A DNA stretch of 15,442 bases from an uncultured Rhodospirillales bacterium (GCA_913053795.1 CAJXGZ010000022.1:1-15442), one strand, 5' to 3'. Positions 6,325-13,503 are shown, counted from the stretch's first letter. Made by a program: numbers and translations. Notes: a model not told the origin generated them from the sequence alone.

Positions 6325-7386
6325 TCATTGCGACGTCAACCCGGACCAATTGATGTCCGACGGCCCGATACGCCGGGCGGCCATAAAATAAAGAATCGTC
6401 CCTGGATCGACTTGAAAATCGGACGGTGCGTTCAAAATCAGGTCGTCGCCCAGGGTGCTTTTAGCCACACCGAAAAGTGTCGCGTCGTGGCTGTTTTTAA
6501 GTTCGGAAAAAAGCGCACCGTAATTTACGGCATTGATGTTTTCCGGAACATTGAGGCTGAATTGTGTCGGACCTTCCAAGGTCGAAAGAAGTTGACGCTG
6601 GACTCTGCTCGAACCGGGATCCTGCGCCGAGCGCACCATCATCTCAATGGATAACGAAACATTGCATTCAGCCTGCGAGCAATGCGCCTTAAGAAGATCG
6701 GCGAAGCTTTGTTGGTCAAAGTAGGCGACCATGTGCGCATCATAATTTATTGCGGCCGCTCCCAAGGCGGCGGCGAGCGTCTCGTTATCGTCATTGCCGA
6801 GCGCAATAATATGTTCCGCCGTCTTCACTCCGGCCCGGGTCAAAATATCCGGCGTGTTCAAGGTCGCGCCGCGGACAAAATGAACCTGGTCAGGCATTGG
6901 ATTTTCGACATTCTTCGCCGTACACAGGACAATTTCGCGGTCCTTGCCGTCTTTATCTCCGCGTATGTGATCGACCATGCGCTGGGTCTTCGTTCCGTGC
7001 CAGCCGAGAATGACAATGTGACCCGATAAGTTTTCATAACTCGATAATCCGCGCATCCTTTTCCTCCATCTTTCGGAAATGTGCCGCACTACTTTTGCAA
7101 TGATCGTCGTAAATAGAGCGATGCCGCCCGGCATTATCCACAGCACCACCACCAAGCGTCCCGCTTCCGTTACGGGGGAATAATCACCATATCCGACGGT
7201 GGTGGCGGTGGTGGCGTAAAAGTACCAGAAGATTTCTCCACTAGAAATTTTTTCACCACCGATTGCATCGAAAAGACCCCATGAAATCAAGTAATGACCA
7301 AAGGTCAAAATCAGGACAATATCCCAAGTTAAGTTCGTAATCCTCGCATAAATGCGTTTAGCGACTATTGGTAGAATGAAATACAT
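6325..7386 (-). CDS. Two-TM potassium channel with RCK/TrkA-N domain
   Basis: A 353-residue K+ channel subunit. A first membrane helix (~22-40), a pore helix and the selectivity filter TTVGYGD (62-68), and a second helix (~76-100) are followed by a cytosolic RCK domain starting HIVILGWHG (123-131). That sequence is a Rossmann-type strand-loop which in related channels binds nucleotide or Ca2+; here the usual GxGxxG is altered to GWHGTK. The C-terminal part (after ~280) may be a second RCK-like lobe. The ATG at 7386 has only AGG immediately before it, and an in-frame TGA lies just upstream, so translation initiation is probably weak. It opens the leftward operon and shares the control region with the DUF2170 gene. 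It may couple K+ flux to the membrane-stress role expected of a PspA-family neighbour. Confidence 0.9.
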   Translation of the reverse strand: MYFILPIVAKRIYARITNLTWDIVLILTFGHYLISWGLFDAIGGEKISSGEIFWYFYATTATTVGYGDYSPVTEAGRLVVVLWIMPGGIALFTTIIAKVVRHISERWRKRMRGLSSYENLSGHIVILGWHGTKTQRMVDHIRGDKDGKDREIVLCTAKNVENPMPDQVHFVRGATLNTPDILTRAGVKTAEHIIALGNDDNETLAAALGAAAINYDAHMVAYFDQQSFADLLKAHCSQAECNVSLSIEMMVRSAQDPGSSRVQRQLLSTLEGPTQFSLNVPENINAVNYGALFSELKNSHDATLFGVAKSTLGDDLILNAPSDFQVDPGTILYFMAARRIGPSDINWSGLTSQ

Positions 7387-7513
7387 CCTGGGAATCCATC
7401 ATGAGTCTTGGCGAAGATTGCATGGCCTTGGGTCGACATCAGACGTTTATAATTTTACTATACTCCAGCGGCTAACACGAAACGACGAAATGTGTAGGGG
7501 GCGAAAATTTTGC

Positions 7514-7542
7514 TTGCCAAAATTTATTACATGTAATATCTA
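7514..7542 (+). promoter_or_regulatory. Candidate promoter of the DUF2170-PspA-ligase operon
   Basis: TTGCCA (7514-7519) and TATCTA (7537-7542) are 17 bases apart, a good sigma70-type geometry, placing the start of transcription near 7549 and a short leader before ATG 7571. An overlapping pair, TTGCTT / TGTAAT with 16 bases, is an alternative. The operator-like palindrome below covers the spacer and the -10. Confidence 0.5.
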
Positions 7543-7550
7543 ACATGTAA
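7525..7550. promoter_or_regulatory. Double ACATGTAA operator candidate in the divergent control region
   Basis: A perfect 14-bp palindrome, TATTACATGTAATA (7525-7538), is followed by a second ACATGTAA (7543-7550). The two ACATGT cores are 14 bp apart centre to centre. They overlap the predicted -10 of the rightward operon and lie in the 184 bp that separate it from the channel operon. Tandem short palindromes are typical targets of ribbon-helix-helix repressors, and the first rightward gene has such a domain, so autoregulation is plausible. Confidence 0.5.
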
Positions 7551-7570
7551 AGAATATATTGGAGCTTTTG

Positions 7571-8194
7571 ATGGCAACAAAGCGTCCGTCCTATTATCAA
7601 TCCAGATATCGAGACCGTTTGCGCCAGCAAGGTTACGTTAAAAGAGAGGTCTGGATTCCGCCCGATTACACCCAGGTTCTGAAGGAATGCGAGAGCGCTT
7701 TAAGGGCCGGGGTCGTGCCAATTATTCCCAAAATGGGTAAGGAGAGAAACATGAATCAAATCAATAACTGGGACACTCAAACCTTATTTGAAGCGCTTGG
7801 TCAGTCTGTGCCGGCCGCCGAAGGCGCCATCGAAGTTGAATTGGTTGAAGGCGCCGAACCCGGGATATTGCTCACGATGAAGGAATTCGGAGATTTGCCT
7901 ATTTTAATGAGTGTCAGCGGCAGCCAGATCATCGTCGATACATTGCTCTGGCCCGTTGGCGAGGCCGAAGACAGCGCAGCCTTCAATACGATAATACTTA
8001 AGACACATAAGTTGTTTCCCTTATCGACCTTTGGAATCACGCGCGGCCCCGATGATCAAGACTATTACGAGATGTTCGGCTCGCTCAGTTCCGGATCATT
8101 GCTGGAATCGGTAATTTTTGAGATTGAAACGCTGGCGGACAATGCCCTACAGGCTGCGGAGGCTTATCAGTCGGACCTGAAAAAGGTCGCCTGA
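7571..8194 (+). CDS. DUF2170 protein with N-terminal ribbon-helix-helix-like domain (YjfI-like)
   Basis: A 207-residue protein with two parts. Residues ~5-47 (YRDRLRQQGYVKREVWIPPD then TQVLKECESALRAG) look like a ribbon-helix-helix DNA-binding unit: a strand VKREVWIP and two helices. Residues ~64-205 are DUF2170, recognised by LMSVSGSQIIVDTLLWP, THKLFPLSTFG and EIETLADNALQA. E. coli YjfI has only the DUF2170 part, about 133 residues. ATG 7571 has GGAG six bases upstream; the TTG at 7559 is not needed. An in-frame ATG at 7751 has its own strong ribosome site, so a short product is likely as well. The gene leads the operon, 51 bases before the PspA-like gene. A regulatory role, binding the ACATGTAA sites just upstream, is inferred. 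Confidence 0.85.
   Translation: MATKRPSYYQSRYRDRLRQQGYVKREVWIPPDYTQVLKECESALRAGVVPIIPKMGKERNMNQINNWDTQTLFEALGQSVPAAEGAIEVELVEGAEPGILLTMKEFGDLPILMSVSGSQIIVDTLLWPVGEAEDSAAFNTIILKTHKLFPLSTFGITRGPDDQDYYEMFGSLSSGSLLESVIFEIETLADNALQAAEAYQSDLKKVA
7739..7753 (+). promoter_or_regulatory. Internal ribosome binding site and in-frame ATG inside the DUF2170 gene
   Basis: AAGGAG (7739-7744) lies six bases before ATG 7751, which is codon 61 of the gene. Starting there gives MNQINNWDTQTLFEALG and a 147-residue protein made of DUF2170 alone, the size of stand-alone relatives. The spacing is as good as that of the upstream start. Confidence 0.6.
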
Positions 8195-8245
8195 TCAATT
8201 GCGCCGACGAGCTGGGACAATAATTTCTGATAAAGGAGTAATAAG

Positions 8246-8938
8246 ATGAATATTTGGGCGAAAGTGGCAACGGCTATCCGCGGAGGCGTTAACGAAGCCG
8301 GCGAGGCCATTGTCGACGGTCAGGTCCTGCGGATTTTGGACCAGGAAATTCGGGACGCGGACAACGATTTCGGTAAATCCAAGGAGGCCCTCACGGGGAT
8401 CATCGCCAAGCGCAAACTGGCCGATAAAAAGGTCGAAAGTTTGAAAAAATCGCTTGCCGAATATGAAGGCTACGCGATTCAGGCGCTTGACAAAAAAGAT
8501 GAGGCATTGGCGGCGGAGATTGCGGAAAAGATCGCCGGACAAGAAACCGAACTTTTGGGCGAGGAAGGGCTTGCCAAGTCTTTTGCCGATAGCGAATCGC
8601 AACTTCGCCGGGCCGTGGCGCAGACCGAATCCAACTTGAAAAGGCTCAAACAGCAAGTCGACACAGTCAAAGCGACCGAGAAAGTGCAAAAAGCGCAGGC
8701 CGCCGTTGCCGCCCGGTACTCCGGCGCAGACAGTAGCATGCGGAGCGCGGTCGACAGTTTGGAGCGTCTAAAGACCAAGCAGGCTGAGCGGTCCGCTCAG
8801 TTTGAAGCCGCTAGCGAACTCGCGAGTTCCACTGAAGAAGTGAGCCTTGACGACAAGCTCAAGGCGGCGGGAATTGTCGGCGGTGGGGCCAGCGGCGGCG
8901 ACGTGCTGGCGCGGCTAAAAGCGAAACGCGGCGGTTGA
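8246..8938 (+). CDS. PspA/IM30-family protein (YjfJ-like)
   Basis: A 230-residue cytosolic, almost wholly helical protein. The N-terminal amphipathic helix (NIWAKVATAIRGGVNEAGEA) can lie on membrane, ILDQEIRDADND is the family hallmark, and long Lys/Glu/Ala coiled coils run from ~40 to ~190. A flexible linker leads to a short C-terminal helix, GGDVLARLKAKRGG, that ends in Gly-Gly. PspA and IM30/Vipp1 proteins form ESCRT-III-like assemblies that stabilise stressed membranes; YjfJ is a divergent branch encoded with the DUF2170, DUF2491, DUF350 and DUF1190 genes in E. coli, as here. AAGGAG is seven bases before ATG 8246. It lies 51 bases after the DUF2170 gene and 37 before the ligase gene. No pspBC or pspF is present. 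Confidence 0.9.
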   Translation: MNIWAKVATAIRGGVNEAGEAIVDGQVLRILDQEIRDADNDFGKSKEALTGIIAKRKLADKKVESLKKSLAEYEGYAIQALDKKDEALAAEIAEKIAGQETELLGEEGLAKSFADSESQLRRAVAQTESNLKRLKQQVDTVKATEKVQKAQAAVAARYSGADSSMRSAVDSLERLKTKQAERSAQFEAASELASSTEEVSLDDKLKAAGIVGGGASGGDVLARLKAKRGG

Positions 8939-8975
8939 TTCCATTATTGGTCGGAATATGCTCTAATTTTGAGCC

Positions 8976-10136
8976 ATGAACCGGATTCCCGTTTCTCAAA
9001 GGCCCGACCTTGAAAAGGCCGCCCTGGAGCATGGTTTCGAATTCCAGGGGGACGATGGAATTCCTTATTGGGATGAGACCGCTTATTATCGTTTTACATT
9101 ACGCCAAATAGAAGAAGATATCGAAGCTCCGGCCGATGAAATCGAGAGCATGTGCTTCGAAGTCCTGGACCGCTCATTATCCGATGAAACGATCATGAAG
9201 CGGCTCAAAATTCCTGAGTCTTATTGGGACTACGTGGCGCAAAGTTGGCGGCGTAAGGAAAAAGACCTCTACGGCCGGATGGATTTCTCTTATGACGGGA
9301 CTGGGCCCGCCAAATTATATGAATACAACGCCGATACGCCGACCACACTCTACGAAACGGCCGTCTTCCAATGGGAGTGGTTAGAGCAAACATCCGAGGT
9401 TGGCTTCGTTCCGAGCGGTTGTGATCAGTTCAACGAAATTCACGAAGACCTGTTGGCGGCTTTCGCCGGTTTGGACGTCCCGGGCCGCATGCATTTTGCA
9501 TGCGTGCACGAGATCGATGACGATAAAGGAACGGTCGATTACCTTGAGGAGTGCGCCCAAGAGGCGGGATTGGATACGTGCTCGATGTCCTTGAAGGATA
9601 TCGGCGTCGATCCTGCGGGAAAATTCACCGATCTGGAAGACTATGTGATCGAGACTCTCTTCAAGCTCTACCCTTGGGAATGGATCATGGAGGAGGAATT
9701 CGGAAAGTATCTGGTCGGTAGCGGCGTTCATTTTATGGAGCCTCCTTGGAAGGCCATTCTCTCCAACAAAGGCCTCTTAGCGTTACTCTGGGATATGTTT
9801 GAGGGACATCCGAATTTGCTGCCCACCTATTTCGAGGACGATCCCCGAGCAGCCGACCTTTCAGGAAACTATGTCCGCAAGCCGCTGCTGTCGCGTCGCG
9901 GACAGAATATCGAGCTGATCAATGGAGACGCCATCCGAATTCAAACGAAGGGGCCGTATGGCGGCGAAGGATGCGTTGTGCAAGCATTTCATTCACTGCC
10001 GGTTTTTGACGGGAAATATCCGCTCCTTGGCTGTTGGTTGATTGCCGGTCGGTCCGCAGGATTGAGTATTCGCGAAAGCCGAAATATTGTCACGACCGAG
10101 GATGCGTGTTTCGTGCCGCACGTGATCCTTGAATGA
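8976..10136 (+). CDS. Glutathionylspermidine-synthase-like ATP-grasp amide ligase (YjfC/YgiC-like)
   Basis: A 386-residue ATP-grasp ligase related to the synthetase half of E. coli Gsp, which joins the glycine carboxylate of glutathione to spermidine. Conserved blocks are GRMDFSYDG (100-108, with the substrate-site Arg101 and metal-type Asp103), EYNADTPTTLYE (116-127), PWEWIMEEEFGKYL (233-246), EPPWKAILSNKGLLALLW (255-272), RKPLLSRRGQNI (301-312) and EGCVVQAF (331-338). The amidase domain of Gsp (total 619 residues) is absent, as in YgiC and YjfC. The natural substrate of that subgroup is not established. No clear Shine-Dalgarno precedes ATG 8976; translation may depend on coupling to pspA. 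The stop overlaps or closely precedes the decarboxylase start, so a shared pathway is likely. Confidence 0.88.
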   Translation: MNRIPVSQRPDLEKAALEHGFEFQGDDGIPYWDETAYYRFTLRQIEEDIEAPADEIESMCFEVLDRSLSDETIMKRLKIPESYWDYVAQSWRRKEKDLYGRMDFSYDGTGPAKLYEYNADTPTTLYETAVFQWEWLEQTSEVGFVPSGCDQFNEIHEDLLAAFAGLDVPGRMHFACVHEIDDDKGTVDYLEECAQEAGLDTCSMSLKDIGVDPAGKFTDLEDYVIETLFKLYPWEWIMEEEFGKYLVGSGVHFMEPPWKAILSNKGLLALLWDMFEGHPNLLPTYFEDDPRAADLSGNYVRKPLLSRRGQNIELINGDAIRIQTKGPYGGEGCVVQAFHSLPVFDGKYPLLGCWLIAGRSAGLSIRESRNIVTTEDACFVPHVILE

Positions 10137-10162
10137 TAAGCTGGAATTCAGGGAGTGGCAAT

Positions 10163-11320
10163 TTGACGCAAACTATCAAAACACCCGCTTTCGTAATTGA
10201 CGAAAATATATTGCGGCAAGACATCGCTCTCTTACGGAAGATCGCGGATGAAGCATCATGTAAGCTGTTGTATTCACCGAAGGCCTGCTCGATATCGTCG
10301 GTGTTGGAAATTGTATCTGGTCATGTAGATGGTTTCGGGTGCAGTTCTTTGTTCGAAGTCACATTGGTGGATCAAATATGTGGCGGGGATACGCCAATCC
10401 ATCTAGTGAGCCCTTTACTGAAAGAAGACACCCTGCGCACGATTGGCGATCGTCTCGACTATGTCACGATGAATTCACTTTCCCAATGGAGCCGGCTCCG
10501 GGGGAAAATTTCGTCGCTCACCCAGCCTGGACTTAGAGTAAACCCGCAGCTTTCATTCTTAAACGACCGGCGGTATGACCCTTGCCGGCCTAATTCCAAA
10601 CTCGGTACGCCAATTGATAAATTGGCCGAAATGGTGAATCGTGATGATGAATTGCTGCAAGGAATTAAAGGTCTCCACTTTCACACCAACTGCGACGCGA
10701 CCGAGTTCGCCAGTCTGTTGGCGACGGTTCGTCATATCCAAGACCTCATACCCAAATTTTTGGAACGATTGACCTGGGTCAATATGGGTGGTGGGTACCT
10801 GTTTAATGAGGTTAATAATTATTCCGATTTTTTCCAGGCGGTCGAAATTTTTCGCGAGATGTTCGGCCTCGTGGTATTCATAGAGCCCGGCGCCAGCGTT
10901 GTGCGGAGCGCGGGAATCATCGAAGCGACCGTCCACGATCTATTTGAAAGCGGTGATGCAAAAGTGGCAATTTTGGATGCGACGGTGAACCATATGTCCG
11001 AAGTGTTTGAATTCCAATTTGAGCCTGATGTGCTTGGCTACAGTAAGGGAGGTTCGCACCCCTATATCTTGGCCGGCTGCACCTGTCTGGCGGGAGACAT
11101 TTTTGGCGAGTATACCTTTGACGCGCCGCTGGATGTCGGCTCAAAGGTAAAGTTTCTCAACATGGGCGCCTATACGATATCGAAAGCGCATCGGTTCAAT
11201 GGGGTTGGTCTCCCGACAATTTATATGCGCCGGTCCAATGGCGCCGTACAATTGTTAAAAGAAGATACATTTGATGATTTTGCGGGAACTTCGGGGGTAA
11301 TTCACAGTGCGGTTGTATGA
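10163..11320 (+). CDS. Fold-III PLP decarboxylase, carboxynorspermidine decarboxylase-like
   Basis: A decarboxylase of the alanine-racemase fold. Numbering from the TTG start, PLP binds Lys40 (YSPKAC); GLHFHTN (~170-176) stacks on the cofactor; VNMGGGYLF is the phosphate loop; EPGASVVRSAG holds the glutamate that pairs with the pyridine nitrogen; CLAGDIFGEY is the Cys/Asp part of the partner's active site. RVNPQLSFLND and YDPCRPNSKLG are NspC signatures. NspC makes norspermidine or spermidine from the carboxy-form; here EPGE has become EPGA and PHM/AHMPD has become VNHMSE, so the substrate may differ. TTG 10163 has GGGAG seven bases upstream and gives an N-terminus (MTQTIKTPAFVIDE) of family length. 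ATG 10133, sharing ATGA with the ligase stop, is the alternative. No carboxynorspermidine dehydrogenase is in view. Confidence 0.82.
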   Translation: MTQTIKTPAFVIDENILRQDIALLRKIADEASCKLLYSPKACSISSVLEIVSGHVDGFGCSSLFEVTLVDQICGGDTPIHLVSPLLKEDTLRTIGDRLDYVTMNSLSQWSRLRGKISSLTQPGLRVNPQLSFLNDRRYDPCRPNSKLGTPIDKLAEMVNRDDELLQGIKGLHFHTNCDATEFASLLATVRHIQDLIPKFLERLTWVNMGGGYLFNEVNNYSDFFQAVEIFREMFGLVVFIEPGASVVRSAGIIEATVHDLFESGDAKVAILDATVNHMSEVFEFQFEPDVLGYSKGGSHPYILAGCTCLAGDIFGEYTFDAPLDVGSKVKFLNMGAYTISKAHRFNGVGLPTIYMRRSNGAVQLLKEDTFDDFAGTSGVIHSAVV

Positions 11321-12674
11321 AAAAAATGTCTCCGTTCCGCTCGCGCCCGGCAACCACAACCTGATTGGGCATATCGAGAAGGCTCTGTCATTCAGGCTGT
11401 CGGATGAAGAGATTCCTATCCGCTTGGCGATCACATCCGCAGACGACAATCAATACAACTGTGAAATCGGATGCCTCGTGGATCCTGGCCTCAGCCATCG
11501 AGCGCAACACGACCCGATTTTTAAACTGGAGCGCCGCGCAGCCGAAAATCCCCGCCGGTTTACGGCTGTGTATCTGGTGCCGACGGGCATCGGCGCGGAA
11601 ATTGGCGGCCATGCCGGCGACGCCACTCCGGCGGCTCGGCTGTTGGCCTCCGTTTGTGATCAATTAATCACCCACCCTAATGTCGTCAACGCAAGCGATA
11701 TTAACGAAATGCCCGCCAACGCCTTATATGTGGAAGGCAGCGTGATTTGCCGTCTTTTGATGGGAACGGCGGGTTTGGTTCCGGTTAGATCGAATAGAGT
11801 TCTGGTGGTTATGGATTCCAGACCCGATGAGATGATTGAAAATCTCGTCGTCAACACGGTAGAGGCGGCCAGGGCGACCTATGGTCTCGATTGCCCAAAA
11901 ATATATAAACTCGAGCCCCCTTTGGAGCTTGTTGCGACCTATGCCGAGTCGGGAAGAGCCGTGGGTTCCGGGCAGGGAATCGATCGTCTTCTGGCAATGT
12001 TGAGGGAGACGCGGGATGAGTACGACGCGGTCGCGATCTCATCGCTCATAACCGTACCCGAAGGATATCACGATAAATATTTCAGCAGTGAGGGCGACAT
12101 GGTCAATCCCTGGGGCGGGATTGAAGCAATGCTGACCCACGCCGTATCGCATGTTCTCAACGTGCCGTCCGCTCACGCCCCGATGATGGAATCCCGCGAA
12201 ATATTATTTGAGGATACCGGCAGGGTCGATCCCCGGATGGCGGCCGAGGCTATTTCATCCTCCTTTTTTCACTGTGTGCTGAAAGGCTTAAATCAAAGCC
12301 CCCGCATTGTCGTCGACCCCGCCCAAATACAGCTGCCCGGCGTCGTCAACGCCAGAAATATTTCCTGCCTTGTCATTCCGGAAGGCTGTCTCGGATTGCC
12401 CACGCTCGCCGCGCTTGAGCAGGGCATACCGGTGATAGCTGTTCGTGAGGGGAAAGGCGTCATCGACTGTGATTTGAACATACTGCCCTGGCGGCAAAAT
12501 CAACTCATCCACGTTGAAAATTACTGGGAAGCCGCCGGCGTACTGAGTGCACTGCGAGCCGGCATTCAACCAAACTCGGTTCGGAGGCCATTCGAAAGGC
12601 TCGGGGTCAAGACCTGGCGTCAATACCGCGAGTTTAAATCCGAAACATTCCAGCAAAAAAAATCATTCGAATAA
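11307..12674 (+). CDS. DUF3326 family protein
   Basis: A soluble 455-residue protein. The DUF3326 pattern is clear in VPTGIGAEIGGHAGDATPAA (91-110), ASVCDQLITHPNVVNASDIN (114-133), NALYVEG (139-145) and VPVRSNRVLVVMD; later blocks include VNPWGGIEAMLTHAVSH and NARNISCLVIPEGCLGLPTL. The family is known mainly from cyanobacteria and scattered proteobacteria, and I know of no assigned reaction. Glycine-rich loops, an alternating strand-helix pattern and RVLVVMD suggest a nucleotide- or cofactor-binding alpha/beta fold, but this is inference. GTG 11307 lies 14 bases inside the decarboxylase gene, with GGGGG nine bases upstream. The overlap argues that both proteins act in one pathway, perhaps downstream of the decarboxylase or ligase product. 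Confidence 0.8.
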   Translation: MRLYEKNVSVPLAPGNHNLIGHIEKALSFRLSDEEIPIRLAITSADDNQYNCEIGCLVDPGLSHRAQHDPIFKLERRAAENPRRFTAVYLVPTGIGAEIGGHAGDATPAARLLASVCDQLITHPNVVNASDINEMPANALYVEGSVICRLLMGTAGLVPVRSNRVLVVMDSRPDEMIENLVVNTVEAARATYGLDCPKIYKLEPPLELVATYAESGRAVGSGQGIDRLLAMLRETRDEYDAVAISSLITVPEGYHDKYFSSEGDMVNPWGGIEAMLTHAVSHVLNVPSAHAPMMESREILFEDTGRVDPRMAAEAISSSFFHCVLKGLNQSPRIVVDPAQIQLPGVVNARNISCLVIPEGCLGLPTLAALEQGIPVIAVREGKGVIDCDLNILPWRQNQLIHVENYWEAAGVLSALRAGIQPNSVRRPFERLGVKTWRQYREFKSETFQQKKSFE

Positions 12675-13001
12675 TGGTGAATAATTTGGGGGCGCCAAAA
12701 TGTAGGCACGCTGTTTTTATCATAAATTCAGCAAGATAGTATTGCATCTTGGAGCCTGTGGAAAACATGTCACGCGGCCTCTCGGTAGTAGGATTTGGTA
12801 ATTCCGCCGAGCTTTTGCCGGCATCGGATGGGACTATCGCGAGTGGGTCGAAAATCGTGAGCCGGATCACCGGCAACGGAGGGACGCTACAGACTTGATG
12901 AAACGAAAATTCTGAAAACGAAAGGAGTTGGGAACAGAAAATTCCACTGGCTACGAACGTGGTATTCTCTCGCGACTTTGCCGCTTTGCCTAACACATTG
13001 A
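12675..13001 (+). other. Gene-poor stretch after the DUF3326 gene
   Basis: About 330 bases hold no gene I trust. TTTGG (12685-12689) and CCAAA (12695-12699) could form a small hairpin just after the DUF3326 stop, without a T-run. A 43-codon frame from ATG 12767 to 12898 has a poorly placed GGAG and a product of no known kind. An AT-rich first half and mixed composition suggest a junction between unrelated pieces of DNA. Confidence 0.45.
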
Positions 13002-13439
13002 TTTTGCACAGAACTTGTTTTTATCCCAGGCTCGCCTGCATACCAAAGGAAAGCCGATGCGGCACTTGCCGCGTGGGACGGCGGGCGAACCCAACTCGCC
13101 GCAGCCAACGCGAAGATAGAAAACATCCTAACCGCCATCAAGGCGCTCAAAGAATCAATCGATCCGGCGGAACTGCCCCGGCTTGAAACCGAACTCAAGC
13201 TGTTGCAGGCAACCAAACGGCGGTTTGAGGACGATATCGCCGCAGTGGCCGCGAAACTGGGCGAATACAAGGTCAAGAGAGAGGCCATTGCGAAGGAAAA
13301 GGCCGAGGTGCGCACCGCACTCGACCAGCACGGACGCACCATCACCGCCGATCTTGGCACGGCGATCAACACTTACCGCTTGGAGGACTTGGAAGACTTC
13401 GTCGTTGAACGCTCAAAGATGTCCACGTCACAGTTTTAG
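13002..13439 (+). pseudogene. Remnant of an AAA/RloC-like coiled-coil gene
   Basis: One frame is open from just after a stop at 12999 to TAG 13437-13439, with strong coding character but no proper start. ATG 13203 is internal to the homologous stretch. The peptide is a coiled coil (AYQRKADAALAAWDGG, later LKLLQATKRRFEDDI and ALDQHGRTIT). It reads like the hinge part of AAA_13/RloC-type ATPases, where LKATK...ALDQ...AINxYLxRxxAGF is typical. Here AINTY turns into RLEDLEDFVVERSKMSTSQF and stops, so the ATPase ends on both sides are missing: N-terminal Walker A and C-terminal ABC signature and nuclease. It seems to be a deletion relic of a defence-type gene, beside an intact toxin-antitoxin pair. 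The family assignment is from memory of the pattern and is moderate. Confidence 0.5.
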
Positions 13440-13455
13440 GGCGTGGCGGTCTACC

Positions 13456-13486
13456 CGGAGACCATATTATGGAAATATGGTCTCCG
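13456..13486. promoter_or_regulatory. Operator O1 of the hipBA operon (13-bp inverted repeat)
   Basis: CGGAGACCATATT and AATATGGTCTCCG are perfect inverted repeats around a five-base centre (ATGGA). The inner part, GACCATATT-N5-AATATGGTC (13460-13482), recurs 86 bp downstream, which marks it as a protein site more than a terminator. A run TTTTT follows 14 bases later and might add weak termination for the remnant gene. Confidence 0.7.
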
Positions 13487-13503
13487 TATTGTCCATTTTT
13501 CAA

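Noticed and set aside
8195..8689. Minus-strand open frame opposite pspA
   Set aside because: Phe/Leu-rich mirror of a Lys/Glu-rich coiled coil; no ribosome site and no known domain.
12685..12700. TTTGG/CCAAA hairpin after DUF3326 as a terminator
   Set aside because: Only five pairs, and no T-run follows.
12767..12898. 43-codon plus-strand frame beginning MSRGLSVVGFG
   Set aside because: GGAG is 12 bases away, the product is not recognised, and codon use is unconvincing; left as unassigned sequence.
12634..12996. Minus-strand 120-codon frame after the DUF3326 gene
   Set aside because: It overlaps the end of the DUF3326 gene, has no ribosome site and low-complexity composition unlike real proteins here.
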